This document shows positions 25,118-32,792 of a stretch of DNA of 40,279 bases, in pieces. The stretch spans positions 1-40,279 of the forward strand of contig CANJQU010000031.1 of assembly GCA_947476485.1 (NCBI GenBank). Direction: 5' to 3'. This DNA is from Chitinophagaceae bacterium. GTDB taxonomy: Bacteria; Bacteroidota; Bacteroidia; Chitinophagales; Chitinophagaceae. How positions within the stretch are numbered: position 1 is the stretch's first letter; every line of letters starts with the position of its first letter. Below the pieces are notes generated by a model. It was not told the DNA's origin. It searched no databases and saw only the letters and a list, made by a program, of their open reading frames with translations. Both the position numbers and the translations under genes were made by a program.

Positions 25118-25715
25118 GTAGTTTAAAGCCGATCGGGTTACGGGAATGTGATGCTGCGGGTGGTTGCAGTTGTGACTGTTCGTTGTCCTCCTGCTGTAGT
25201 TGACTCATGCCGGTGAAGCTGCTGAAAAATGCCATTTGTATGCCCTTGGTAACAATAGCATCCGCAATATCCATTGTGAGCTTAGCCGGATCATCAATAA
25301 CCGCCAGCGTGATATACTGCGGAGGATTTTTATTAAGCTCACTCTGATGTGGAATAAGGAATGCGAGAAGCTGCCCGGTAATTGTTGGTGTGATCGTAAT
25401 ATGGAATCCCTGCTCGGTGTATTCCTTTTTTTCTCCCATAGTATTTCGGAACGTAACCAGCATTGACATGGGGCCGGAGCGAAGGGTGATGGATGGTAAC
25501 CTTGCGCTGGTGCCGTTGATATTTTCATCGAATGCATGCAGTGTATCTACAAAAAATCCCTGCTTGTAGCCAGAATTAGTATTGAGGTATTCAGCTACTT
25601 CTTTCAGGTGCGTTGTCAGCTCGGCATGTTTCTTTACCCATTGCTCGCGCCGGTCCTTTACCAGTTTTACACCATCGGCATATAGGTTGGCTGCATTCAG
25701 TATATCAGTAACCAT
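25092..25715 (-). CDS. Uncharacterised protein upstream of the glutaminyl cyclase
   Basis: A 207-residue protein that I do not assign to a family. It has no signal peptide or membrane helix. Residues ~15-50 are charged and helical (ADGVKLVKDRREQWVKKH...) and could form a coiled coil. The middle is beta-rich (SITLRSGPMSMLVTFRNT, GFHITITPTITGQLLAFLIP), and the C-terminal 40 residues are Gln/Ser/Pro-rich and probably disordered. Its 3' end overlaps the glutaminyl cyclase start by 26 bp. The upstream intergenic region is only 38 bp, shared with the divergent first gene of the regulatory-domain trio. A role connected to the cyclase is possible but rests only on the overlap. Confidence 0.6.
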   Translation of the reverse strand: MVTDILNAANLYADGVKLVKDRREQWVKKHAELTTHLKEVAEYLNTNSGYKQGFFVDTLHAFDENINGTSARLPSITLRSGPMSMLVTFRNTMGEKKEYTEQGFHITITPTITGQLLAFLIPHQSELNKNPPQYITLAVIDDPAKLTMDIADAIVTKGIQMAFFSSFTGMSQLQQEDNEQSQLQPPAASHSRNPIGFKLHETTETVK

Positions 25716-25753
25716 AATTCTGTTTTTTTTGTATCTTTATTTCAAATCGATCT

Positions 25754-26260
25754 ATGAAAACCATCGCAATGTCGGTATTGTTTATTGTATTCATAGCGGG
25801 TAATTTTTGTTATGCGCAAAATAGCATATTCGCCGGAAAAATAGTGGACGAAGATAATAAACCTATCCCCGGGGCGATATTAAAAGTGAGCAGCAAAACG
25901 CTGTCGCCTATTGAAGTTAAGTCAGATTCCGATGGTCTTTACTGTTCAAAGCCGATTGCAACGGGACATTATCATTTAGCGATTTTCGTAAACAACGAAT
26001 GCCGCGGACTGAAGAAATTGTCATTGGATGAATACTCAGGCTCGAAGAAATTTTTCCTGGTAAGAGTTCTTGGTGGCAAGGTTGAGGTGAGCAGAATGGA
26101 CAGTGATCCTGCCATGGCCGTTAAGCTAAACAAATTAGCAAATGAGGATCCCCGGTTTGATGTTTTTTTTGACCAGATAATCCGTGTTACTAAAAAAGAC
26201 ACAACCAACAAGAACACCACGCCGGTAAAAACTCCCGGCGAGAGAGTGCCGCAAAATTAA
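25754..26260 (+). CDS. Small secreted carboxypeptidase-regulatory-like protein, copy 1 of 3
   Basis: A 168-residue exported protein. The signal peptide is residues 1-21, with cut CYA|QNS. The mature part begins with a CarboxypepD_reg/transthyretin-like beta-sandwich: FAGKIVDEDNKPIPGAILKVS, then DSDGLYCSKPIATGHYHLAIF. A Ser/Gly/Lys segment SGSKKFFLVRVLGGKVEVS and a Lys/Thr/Pro-rich tail follow. In Bacteroidota this domain usually caps TonB-dependent receptors or larger surface proteins; here it stands nearly alone. The function is unknown. It is the first of three tandem paralogues on one strand with gaps of 15 and 45 bp, so they are probably one operon. Confidence 0.7.
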   Translation: MKTIAMSVLFIVFIAGNFCYAQNSIFAGKIVDEDNKPIPGAILKVSSKTLSPIEVKSDSDGLYCSKPIATGHYHLAIFVNNECRGLKKLSLDEYSGSKKFFLVRVLGGKVEVSRMDSDPAMAVKLNKLANEDPRFDVFFDQIIRVTKKDTTNKNTTPVKTPGERVPQN

Positions 26261-26275
26261 TAGTTTTACTTGCCG

Positions 26276-26803
26276 ATGAAAAACTGCCTCCTCTGCCTTT
26301 CTGTTGTACTGATCATTTCAACTAATTTATCCTATGGCCAAAAAAGCACATTTTCCGGAAGAATTGTGGATCAGAACAACAGGCCTGTTCCAGGCGCTGT
26401 GATCAAAGTGAGCAGGCCAGACCAGCCGCCGATCGAAGCAGTGTCGGATAGTGATGGCCTGTATAGCACGACGCTTGTTCCCGAGGGTTACTATTATCTT
26501 GATGTTTTTTCGGAAGGGAAATACCGTGGAGTAAAAGAATTAGTGTTGGATTCGGTATCGGGGTCAAAAAAGTTTTTTCTCATAAATGTGCACAGCAGAA
26601 AATTTGCGATCAGCGCGGTTGACAAAGACCCGGGAATGTCATATAAACTTGGGAAAAAAGAGCACTCAGATATTCAACGATCGGCAGCTATTGATAACAA
26701 GGGAACTTATATGTTTATGCTGAAAGTAGATACCACCAGGTCAAAAGCAGATACCACGCCAGCGCCGAAACCCCTGCCTCATAAGAAAAGTACCTATTAC
26801 TAA
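26276..26803 (+). CDS. Small secreted carboxypeptidase-regulatory-like protein, copy 2 of 3
   Basis: A 175-residue paralogue of the previous gene. The signal peptide is cut at SYG|QKS. The domain reads FSGRIVDQNNRPVPGAVIKVS, SDSDGLYSTTLVPEGYYYL and VSGSKKFFLINV, closely following copy 1. The tail is Lys/Thr/Pro-rich (KADTTPAPKPLPHKK) and differs from the other copies. I use ATG 26276 rather than TTG 26270, because it gives the compact Met-Lys-Asn start. It lies 15 bp after copy 1, so cotranscription is likely. The function is unknown. Confidence 0.7.
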   Translation: MKNCLLCLSVVLIISTNLSYGQKSTFSGRIVDQNNRPVPGAVIKVSRPDQPPIEAVSDSDGLYSTTLVPEGYYYLDVFSEGKYRGVKELVLDSVSGSKKFFLINVHSRKFAISAVDKDPGMSYKLGKKEHSDIQRSAAIDNKGTYMFMLKVDTTRSKADTTPAPKPLPHKKSTYY

Positions 26804-26848
26804 GTGGGCATTTGACTTGATGGTATGTTTTTTTTGAAAACTATATAC

Positions 26849-27277
26849 ATGAAAAAGATCACACTTTGTTTCCTGTTCTTTGCGCTGATATATTCTGCCA
26901 ATACTGCCTTTGCGCAGGAACGCCTGATGGAGGGAAAGGTAGTAGACTCACTCAGCAAGCCGGTATGGGGAGCAATAGTAAGAATAAGCAAACAAGGTAA
27001 GCTTGTAACAGCAGTTCATTCTGGCAATGATGGTGTTTTTCGTTCGGAGCTTATTGATGAAGGACAATACGATATAGAGGTGATCATAGAGGGGAAAACT
27101 GTCTCGGCAAGGAAACTGTTCTTTAATGCCGAAGCGGCAATAAAAAGATACTACATACTTAAAGTTTTGAACGACAGGGTAGAGGTCAGCAAAGTTGGTG
27201 AGAAGAAATTCACCGAAATGGACATAAGAGAAAGAAGAGATGTTCAAAGAGCGCATCAGACCAGGAAACTTAGGTAG
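26849..27277 (+). CDS. Small secreted carboxypeptidase-regulatory-like protein, copy 3 of 3
   Basis: A 142-residue, more divergent member of the trio. The signal peptide is cut at AFA|QER. The domain reads MEGKVVDSLSKPVWGAIVRIS, NDGVFRSELIDEGQYDIEV and KVLNDRVEVSKVG. It lacks the SGSKKFF block and the Thr/Pro-rich tail; the C-terminus is highly charged and Arg-rich (DIRERRDVQRAHQTRKLR). ATG 26849 is preferred over ATG 26825, because it gives a normal Met-Lys-Lys signal peptide. Function unknown. Confidence 0.68.
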   Translation: MKKITLCFLFFALIYSANTAFAQERLMEGKVVDSLSKPVWGAIVRISKQGKLVTAVHSGNDGVFRSELIDEGQYDIEVIIEGKTVSARKLFFNAEAAIKRYYILKVLNDRVEVSKVGEKKFTEMDIRERRDVQRAHQTRKLR

Positions 27278-27327
27278 TTGTATAGATTGTGTGTTGGTTA
27301 CAATTATTCATAATTATTTTATCTTAT

Positions 27328-27358
27328 TTTGTTGAATAAGAGGCCGTGATTATATTTA
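27328..27358 (+). promoter_or_regulatory. Promoter of the His-rich lipoprotein gene
   Basis: TTTG (27328-27331), a 19-nt spacer and TATATTTA (27351-27358) fit the Bacteroidota promoter pattern. The ATG lies 18 bp after the -7 box, implying a very short leader. Confidence 0.6.
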
Positions 27359-27370
27359 TCTCTTAATCAC
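27346..27370. promoter_or_regulatory. Candidate operator: 7-bp inverted repeat straddling the -7 box
   Basis: GTGATTA (27346-27352) and TAATCAC (27364-27370) are perfect inverted arms with an 11-nt spacer. They overlap the start of the -7 box and the expected transcription start. That position would suit repressor binding or an RNA 5'-end hairpin; no regulator gene is adjacent. Confidence 0.4.
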
Positions 27371-27376
27371 ACCTTA

Positions 27377-28081
27377 ATGAAAAAACTGGCCCTTTTAGTT
27401 AGTACAATATTGTTGTTTGGTTCCTGCAGCCGCATGATCGTTCCCATGGGTGCATTGCCCGAAAAGAAACCAAAACCCTTCGTAAAATTGAAAACGGGAA
27501 CAAGAATTGAACCCAAAAATCTTGCTACTAAAAGTCGCAGTATCAGGGCGGATGGCAAGACCTATAAAAAGAACGACATCGCTTTCTATTCAGACGGCAG
27601 AGATACATACGGCAGTATTAAGAGAGCTTCATTTGCGACTCAGATTTACGTTGGCGACATAAATGTATATCAGACTATTTCGACGTCTACATCGGTATCA
27701 TCTACAGGGCACATGCATACTCATACGCATGTAAAACATTATCTCCAAAAGGAAGGTACCGATAAACTGACTTATTTCAGATACAAGTCATTGACTAAAC
27801 TGATACCTTCAACGGATCTAGCTTTCAAATATTTAAAAACATTCAAAAGAAACCAGTTAATAGATAATTTCGGTATGCTGGGCGGCTTTGGGATGTTTTG
27901 CGGCGGTACGGTAGTTGCAGGAAAAGCAACTATGTCCACATCTGGTAAAGGTCTTGGAGCAGGATTTGGAATCATGCTTGCCGGTGTAGGGGCAATTTGT
28001 ACCGGTTACGTAATGAATGCAATAAATCATCTGAATCTGAAACGCGCCGTTGCTGCGCATAACGGCCTCATTGTTAAATAA
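27377..28081 (+). CDS. Lipoprotein with His-rich stretch and glycine-rich hydrophobic region, unknown function
   Basis: A 234-residue predicted lipoprotein (lipobox FGSC, Cys17). After a basic Pro/Lys linker comes a small beta-rich domain (RIEPKNLATKSRSIRADGK, then YVGDINVYQT). It contains the stretch GHMHTHTHVKHY (residues 111-122), with His at 112, 114, 116, 118 and 121, which could bind metal. Residues ~165-215 hold two Gly-rich hydrophobic segments (NFGMLGGFGMFCGGTVVAG and GAGFGIMLAGVGAICTGY). They resemble a glycine-zipper hairpin able to enter or assemble at membranes. I recognise no named family. It has its own promoter with a candidate operator, distinct from the upstream trio. Confidence 0.65.
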   Translation: MKKLALLVSTILLFGSCSRMIVPMGALPEKKPKPFVKLKTGTRIEPKNLATKSRSIRADGKTYKKNDIAFYSDGRDTYGSIKRASFATQIYVGDINVYQTISTSTSVSSTGHMHTHTHVKHYLQKEGTDKLTYFRYKSLTKLIPSTDLAFKYLKTFKRNQLIDNFGMLGGFGMFCGGTVVAGKATMSTSGKGLGAGFGIMLAGVGAICTGYVMNAINHLNLKRAVAAHNGLIVK

Positions 28082-28127
28082 TTGTGTGTCTTACTTTATG
28101 TGCATTTTGCGATAAATAATCGGATGC

Positions 28128-28724
28128 TTACTTCATCACCCCTATGTTATTCCTGAAAATTTTAACGGCAATAGCCAGCAGAATAACACCAAAGAATTTG
28201 CGAACAACGATTATACCCGATGGGCCAAGAATGCGTTCAAGAAAGTTAACGGACCGGAGCGTGATGTAGATAATGACGAGGTTAATGAGTATTGCAATGA
28301 AGATATTGTAGTACTCGTAAGCGGCCTTTAAGGACATTACAGTGGTGAGCGTTCCTGAGCCGGCAATAAGGGGAAACGCCACTGGCACTAGTGTGCTTGA
28401 ACCTGCTCCGTCTTTGTCTGCTTTGAAAAATTCAAGACCGAGGATCATTTCCAGGCCAAGAATGAAGATAACAATAGAGCCCGCGATAGCGAAAGATTTG
28501 ATGTCGAGCCCCATGAATTCAAGCATCTGCTCGCCAATGAAGAAGAAAAGCAGCATAAGCGCACCCGACACAGCCGTGGCAAGCAGGGCATTGATGTCGC
28601 CAACTTTCTTTTTAATAGAAATGATCACAGGGAGCGAGCCTAAAACATCTATTACTGCGAAAAGTGTGAAAGTGACGGTGACAATTTGAGATATATCTGT
28701 TTTACTTAGGCCAAATCCTTTCAT
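28128..28724 (-). CDS. MarC family integral membrane protein
   Basis: A 198-residue protein with about six hydrophobic helices and the MarC/NAAT pattern. FAVIDVLGSLPVIISI is in the first helix region, followed by GEQMLEFMGLDIKSFAIAGSIVIFILGLEMILG and then VAFPLIAGSGTLTTVMSL. It sits in the inner membrane. Despite the name, E. coli MarC is not needed for antibiotic resistance; a transport role is assumed but unproven. I use ATG 28724 rather than the upstream TTG at 28757, which would begin inside the divergent promoter. Peptidase T starts 43 bp away on the opposite strand. Confidence 0.85.
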   Translation of the reverse strand: MKGFGLSKTDISQIVTVTFTLFAVIDVLGSLPVIISIKKKVGDINALLATAVSGALMLLFFFIGEQMLEFMGLDIKSFAIAGSIVIFILGLEMILGLEFFKADKDGAGSSTLVPVAFPLIAGSGTLTTVMSLKAAYEYYNIFIAILINLVIIYITLRSVNFLERILGPSGIIVVRKFFGVILLAIAVKIFRNNIGVMK

Positions 28725-28766
28725 TGTAGAACTAAGATAGCTATTTTTACGGCTCAATTTTAATAA

Positions 28767-30020
28767 ATGGGATTACTTAATTATAAACATACAGCAGCCG
28801 AGCGGTTTATGCGCTACGTGCAGGTGGATACACAAAGCGACCCTACATCGCCATCTCAACCGTCTACAGAAAAACAAAAAGATCTGAGCAGAATATTGGT
28901 AAAGGACCTCATTGAATTGGGTGTAACCGATGCCGAACTGGATGAACATGGGTACGTTTACGCAACGATACCGGCCACCAGCCACAAGGAAGTGCCTGTG
29001 CTGTGTTTTTGTTCGCACGTAGATACTGCGCCGGATTGCAGCGGAACCAATGTGAAACCGATTTTGCATAAAAAGTACGATGGTAAAGATATTGTGCTGC
29101 CAGATGATAGTTCTGTTGTTATCAGCGCTGAAAATCACACGTACCTGAAAGAGCGTATAGGAGATGATATTATTACAGCGTCGGGCCTTACATTGCTGGG
29201 AGCCGATGATAAAGCTGGTGTAGCTATTATCATGGACCTGGCCAGCTACCTGGTGCAGCACCCCGAAATAAAGCATGGCAAGATTCGTATACTGTTTACG
29301 CCAGATGAAGAGATAGGGCGTGGCGTGGCCGCGGTAGATATGAGGAAGCTTGGGGCACAGTATGGCTATACCCTTGATGGCGGCGAACGCGGCCACCTAG
29401 AAGGTGAAACATTCTCTGCAGATGCTGTGATCGTGACATTTAATGGTATCAGCGCACATCCCGGATATGCGAAAGGCAAGATGGTGCATGCAATAAAGGC
29501 GGCAGCCGCGTTTGTGGATCTGCTGCCCGGGAATGAATGGTGTCCGGAAGCTACGGAGGGCATGCAAGGCTTTGTGCATCCTACCTCAATAGAAGGTGGA
29601 CTGGAAAAAGCTACGGTGCAATTCATTATCAGGGATTTTGAAACCGCTAAGCTGGCAGCGCATGAAGAGCGGTTAAAACAACTAATGGAAAAAGCAGTGA
29701 GCCGGTTTCCGGGTGTCACTGCCAGTTTCGTGGTTAAAGAGCAATACCGCAATATGAAGGAGATACTTGATCTGCACCCTTATGTAATGGACCACGCTGA
29801 AGAGGCGTACAAACGCGCGGGAATGGGCGTACAGCGCATGAGCATTCGTGGAGGTACAGACGGGTCGAGGTTGTCATTTATGGGGCTTCCCTGCCCGAAT
29901 TTGTTCACAGGTGAGATGGGAATTCATTCAAAACAGGAGTATGTGAGCGTGCAGGATATGGAGAAAGCTGTGGAGACCCTGGTGCATCTGGCGCAGATAT
30001 GGGAAGAAAAAACGAAATAA
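28767..30020 (+). CDS. pepT: Peptidase T (tripeptide aminopeptidase)
   Basis: A 417-residue M20B metallopeptidase of normal PepT length. Zinc and catalytic residues are visible: HVDTAPD (His84, Asp86), GADDKAG (Asp147) and the general base/ligand pair in TPDEEIGRG (Glu181, Glu182). IHSKQEYVSVQDMEKAVETLV near the end supplies the last ligand His. The dimerisation domain (FNGISAHPGYAKGKMVHAIKAA) is intact. It removes the N-terminal residue from tripeptides in the cytoplasm. It is divergent from the MarC-family gene, with a TATTTTTA -7-like box at 28742-28749. Confidence 0.96.
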   Translation: MGLLNYKHTAAERFMRYVQVDTQSDPTSPSQPSTEKQKDLSRILVKDLIELGVTDAELDEHGYVYATIPATSHKEVPVLCFCSHVDTAPDCSGTNVKPILHKKYDGKDIVLPDDSSVVISAENHTYLKERIGDDIITASGLTLLGADDKAGVAIIMDLASYLVQHPEIKHGKIRILFTPDEEIGRGVAAVDMRKLGAQYGYTLDGGERGHLEGETFSADAVIVTFNGISAHPGYAKGKMVHAIKAAAAFVDLLPGNEWCPEATEGMQGFVHPTSIEGGLEKATVQFIIRDFETAKLAAHEERLKQLMEKAVSRFPGVTASFVVKEQYRNMKEILDLHPYVMDHAEEAYKRAGMGVQRMSIRGGTDGSRLSFMGLPCPNLFTGEMGIHSKQEYVSVQDMEKAVETLVHLAQIWEEKTK

Positions 30021-30053
30021 CGGTGATAATGAATGTGGAATTTGATTTAAGAG

Positions 30054-30061
30054 TATCTTTG
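30054..30061 (+). promoter_or_regulatory. -7 box (TATCTTTG) for the DUF1573 / UbiA-family pair
   Basis: TATCTTTG matches TAnnTTTG exactly and ends 19 bp before the ATG. No good -33 element is seen at the usual distance. Confidence 0.45.
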
Positions 30062-30080
30062 TAAAAATGAATTTTAAATA

Positions 30081-30587
30081 ATGGATAGGAATTATAAAGC
30101 GATCCTACTTACTGTATTGTCGTTATCCGTATTTGTCATAGCTATTGTGGAACTGATCAGGTTCAGCCACAGGGGCGGGGATGGTATCTTTACTGCAACG
30201 CGTGAAGGTGAGACCTACCGTGGTGAAATATACCCTGTGCAAACCATAACCCGCACCCAGCGAGCCGCTGAAATGCCTAAGACTACCGTGCAATTTTATG
30301 AAACCAAGTACAACTTCGGCGCCATATCTGAATCACAGATCGTAAAGCATGCATTTCGTTTTAAAAACACCGGGATGAACCCGTTGTTCATAGCTAAAAC
30401 AGATGTAACCTGCGGCTGCACAGTGCCTACCTTTCCCCAGGAAGTGATCGGGCCGGATGGCGAAGGGGAGATCGTAGTTGAATTCAATCCAAGCGGCAAA
30501 TCGGGGATAGAGCAAAAGAATATTATCGTGCACTCAAATGCTTTGCCTGAAGCCATATCCATATCTATCGAGGCAGATGTAAAGTAA
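30081..30587 (+). CDS. DUF1573 domain-containing membrane-anchored protein
   Basis: A 168-residue protein with one N-terminal transmembrane helix (about 8-26) and a periplasmic DUF1573 Ig-like domain. The domain is recognised from FYETKYNFGAISESQIVKHAF, FRFKNTGMNPLFI, the CGC motif in VTCGCTVP (Cys111, Cys113) and VEFNPSGKSGIEQKNI. The family is abundant in Bacteroidota and its function is not established. Its stop is 2 bp before the start of the prenyltransferase gene, so the two are translationally coupled. Confidence 0.85.
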   Translation: MDRNYKAILLTVLSLSVFVIAIVELIRFSHRGGDGIFTATREGETYRGEIYPVQTITRTQRAAEMPKTTVQFYETKYNFGAISESQIVKHAFRFKNTGMNPLFIAKTDVTCGCTVPTFPQEVIGPDGEGEIVVEFNPSGKSGIEQKNIIVHSNALPEAISISIEADVK

Positions 30588-30589
30588 TT

Positions 30590-31465
30590 ATGAGTGGTTT
30601 TAAAAAGTTCACTGATTACCTTTCGCTGATAAAGTTCAGTCATACTGTTTTCGCATTGCCTTTTGCTTTTATTGGCTTCACGCTTGCTGTTGTCTATTTC
30701 CATAACGTTTTTCGCTGGCCATTGCTTATAGAAATGCTGCTGTGCATGGTATTTGCCCGCAGCGCAGCCATGTCTTTCAACCGTTATTTAGACCGTCATT
30801 TTGATGCGCTGAACCCACGCACTGCAAAGCGGGAAGTGCCCGCGGGTATCATAAAGCCGCAACACGCCCTGTTATTTACCATCGTTAATTCAACGCTGTT
30901 TGTTGCAACCACCTGGTTCATCAATCCTGATACGCATATCTGTTTCTATCTTTCTTTTGTGGCGCTGTTCGTTATCCTGTTCTATAGCTATACCAAGCGT
31001 TTTACGGCGCTTTGTCACATTGTGCTTGGGGTTGGGTTGTCTTTGTCGCCTATAGGTGCATTTTTGGCGGTTACCGGGCATTTTGCTTTGCTGCCACTAT
31101 TCTTCTCTTTTTCCGTCCTCACCTGGGTAGCCGGGTTTGACATTATCTATGCACTCCAGGATGAGGTTTTCGACCGCGACAATAAGCTTCACTCGATACC
31201 CGCCGCATTGGGTGTAAAAAATGCTTTGCTTGTGTCCACAATACTGCATATACTGTCCGCTTCTTTTGTAATAGGCGCCGGTATCATTGGCCACTTCAAC
31301 TGGATATACTGGATAGGAGCAACGTTCTATGTATCTATGCTGATCTATCAGCATTTGCTGGTGAAGCCTGCCGACCTGAGCAAAGTGAACATGGCCTTCG
31401 CCAATACTAATGGCTTTGCCAGTGTCGTATTTGCTGTATTTACAATTGCATCGTTATTGGTTTAG
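30590..31465 (+). CDS. UbiA-family polyprenyltransferase (MqnP-like)
   Basis: A 291-residue integral membrane protein with about eight helices. Both Asp-rich motifs are intact: FNRYLDRHFDALNPRT (Asn64, Asp68, Asp72) and GFDIIYALQDEVFDRD (Asp184, Tyr187, Asp191, Asp195). It transfers a polyprenyl chain from polyprenyl diphosphate to an aromatic acceptor. The wording of the first motif and of REVPAG resembles the group annotated as putative 4-hydroxybenzoate polyprenyltransferase, which includes MqnP of the futalosine menaquinone route. No other quinone gene is in the window, so the acceptor is inferred, not shown. Confidence 0.88.
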   Translation: MSGFKKFTDYLSLIKFSHTVFALPFAFIGFTLAVVYFHNVFRWPLLIEMLLCMVFARSAAMSFNRYLDRHFDALNPRTAKREVPAGIIKPQHALLFTIVNSTLFVATTWFINPDTHICFYLSFVALFVILFYSYTKRFTALCHIVLGVGLSLSPIGAFLAVTGHFALLPLFFSFSVLTWVAGFDIIYALQDEVFDRDNKLHSIPAALGVKNALLVSTILHILSASFVIGAGIIGHFNWIYWIGATFYVSMLIYQHLLVKPADLSKVNMAFANTNGFASVVFAVFTIASLLV

Positions 31466-31487
31466 ACAATCAGATATTTTATTAAAG

Positions 31488-32516
31488 TCAGACGGGGTCG
31501 CCTATCATTTTATCATAGACTATCCTGGATATGTGCCCAATGACTTTTGCCTGATTTTTAATATCCCTGCCCCGTGTCATTATAGTAAGGAGGTAAGGCC
31601 TGTTATCCAGGTATATGATGGCCGATTCGTGTAATTCAGGAAATTCCGGGGTCCCGGCCTGGCCAAATTTATGCGCTACTTTTACAGTAGGCGGGAGCTC
31701 ACTTACGATGCCTTCTTTAAAATCACATTCGGCGAGTAATGAGAGTGCATAATCCGACGCAGTGATCGTTAAATAACCCCCATCGTACAATACTCTTAAG
31801 AATTTAGAATATTCCTTCACAGACATTTGATAACTCTGTCCGTGCATATCAGGCACTCTAAGCCCGATATCTGAAAATATTTTTTGAAACATACCGACAT
31901 CGACAAATTTGTGCAGCAGCATTGTTGCATTGTTATCGGAATATGCGATCATGTAGTGCAACAGTTCCTTTACTTTGTAACGGTTACCTTCCTTGATCGT
32001 TTTAGAATTGAAAGTTTGCGGATGCGCCCTTTCATTGTTGTTGTTTGAGAATTCTATTTCTTCTTCCAGAACGCCGGGCTTAGTTTCTGCCAACCTCAGG
32101 TAAGCAACAAGAGTTACTACTTTGAATAGTGATCCAGGGGTATATTTTTCATTCTCGTTGACGTCCATCCATGTATTTCCGGAGAAATCCATAAGGTACA
32201 CAGACGCCTCTGATAGCCCATTTGACTTTTCATTTTCAATAAATTCCGCTATTGTAGTTTGTAGTGAGTTGTATTTTGCAGCCTGGCATTCGGGTTCCGT
32301 TGAAAATAGTGGGTGGGTATACTTGTAACCACTTAGCCTGTTTATGCTGTAATTGCAATTACTGCCATCTTTCCCTTCTTTCACACCCGATATTTCAGCT
32401 TCCCTGATTTTTTCTTCCTTATTTTTTGCCATTTTTATAAAGGCGAAAAATGTAATTGAACTTCCGATCAATGCGGATAAAATGACGTAAAGTAGGAGCG
32501 TTTTATTCTTAATCAT
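31488..32516 (-). CDS. Membrane-anchored serine hydrolase, class A beta-lactamase-like fold, copy A
   Basis: A 342-residue protein with one N-terminal transmembrane helix (about 7-28) and a periplasmic domain. It carries the penicillin-recognising triads: GSLFK (Ser129, Lys132), SDN (193-195) and KFG in AHKFGQAG (Lys283-Gly285). I see no ExxLN omega-loop Glu between SDN and KFG, so deacylation of beta-lactams in the class A manner is doubtful. A peptidase or other acyl-serine role is more plausible. It has a close tandem paralogue downstream of the intergenic spacer on the same strand. It converges with the prenyltransferase gene (22 bp between stops). A -7 box lies 18 bp before the ATG. Confidence 0.8.
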   Translation of the reverse strand: MIKNKTLLLYVILSALIGSSITFFAFIKMAKNKEEKIREAEISGVKEGKDGSNCNYSINRLSGYKYTHPLFSTEPECQAAKYNSLQTTIAEFIENEKSNGLSEASVYLMDFSGNTWMDVNENEKYTPGSLFKVVTLVAYLRLAETKPGVLEEEIEFSNNNNERAHPQTFNSKTIKEGNRYKVKELLHYMIAYSDNNATMLLHKFVDVGMFQKIFSDIGLRVPDMHGQSYQMSVKEYSKFLRVLYDGGYLTITASDYALSLLAECDFKEGIVSELPPTVKVAHKFGQAGTPEFPELHESAIIYLDNRPYLLTIMTRGRDIKNQAKVIGHISRIVYDKMIGDPV

Positions 32517-32534
32517 AGGGAGGAACTGTTTTCA

Positions 32535-32542
32535 CAAAACTA
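32535..32542 (-). promoter_or_regulatory. -7 box (TAGTTTTG) for serine hydrolase copy A
   Basis: On the minus strand this reads TAGTTTTG, fitting TAnnTTTG, 18 bp before the ATG at 32516. No clear -33 element is seen. Confidence 0.45.
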
Positions 32543-32714
32543 TTCATTAATGAGCTGTAAGTGAATTGTTTAACGTCAACAAACACGACAATCACCACAT
32601 ATATGCTAATTTTTAATTACCTTAACAATGGTAACCAAATAAATATGTCGCTAAACAATAATTATGTAATAAAATGTTTGATTTGTAAATATCTGAATTA
32701 TGATCGGAAGGGAC

Positions 32715-32726
32715 CTATCATGATAG
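32715..32726. repeat. 12-bp perfect palindrome CTATCATGATAG
   Basis: A perfect palindrome in the AT-rich spacer between the two serine hydrolase genes. The rest of 32517-32792 apart from the promoter is AT-rich and holds only an implausible 65-codon frame. The palindrome is too far from the -7 box to be an obvious operator. Confidence 0.35.
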
Positions 32727-32792
32727 ATACATTGAATTCTGAAATATTCCGTATTTAAAATTGCCGGTGCAAAGTATACTTAAAAACCCAGG

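Noticed and set aside
28128-28724. Multiple-antibiotic-resistance call for the MarC-family gene
   Set aside because: The name is historical; MarC-family proteins are not shown to give resistance.
28773-29396. 207-residue minus-strand frame in pepT
   Set aside because: Antisense of the catalytic half of peptidase T; no independent support.
32561-32758. 65-residue plus-strand frame between the serine hydrolase genes
   Set aside because: Starts at GTG in very AT-rich sequence, Asn/Ile/Tyr-rich, no promoter or ribosome site, and overlaps the promoter of the minus-strand gene.
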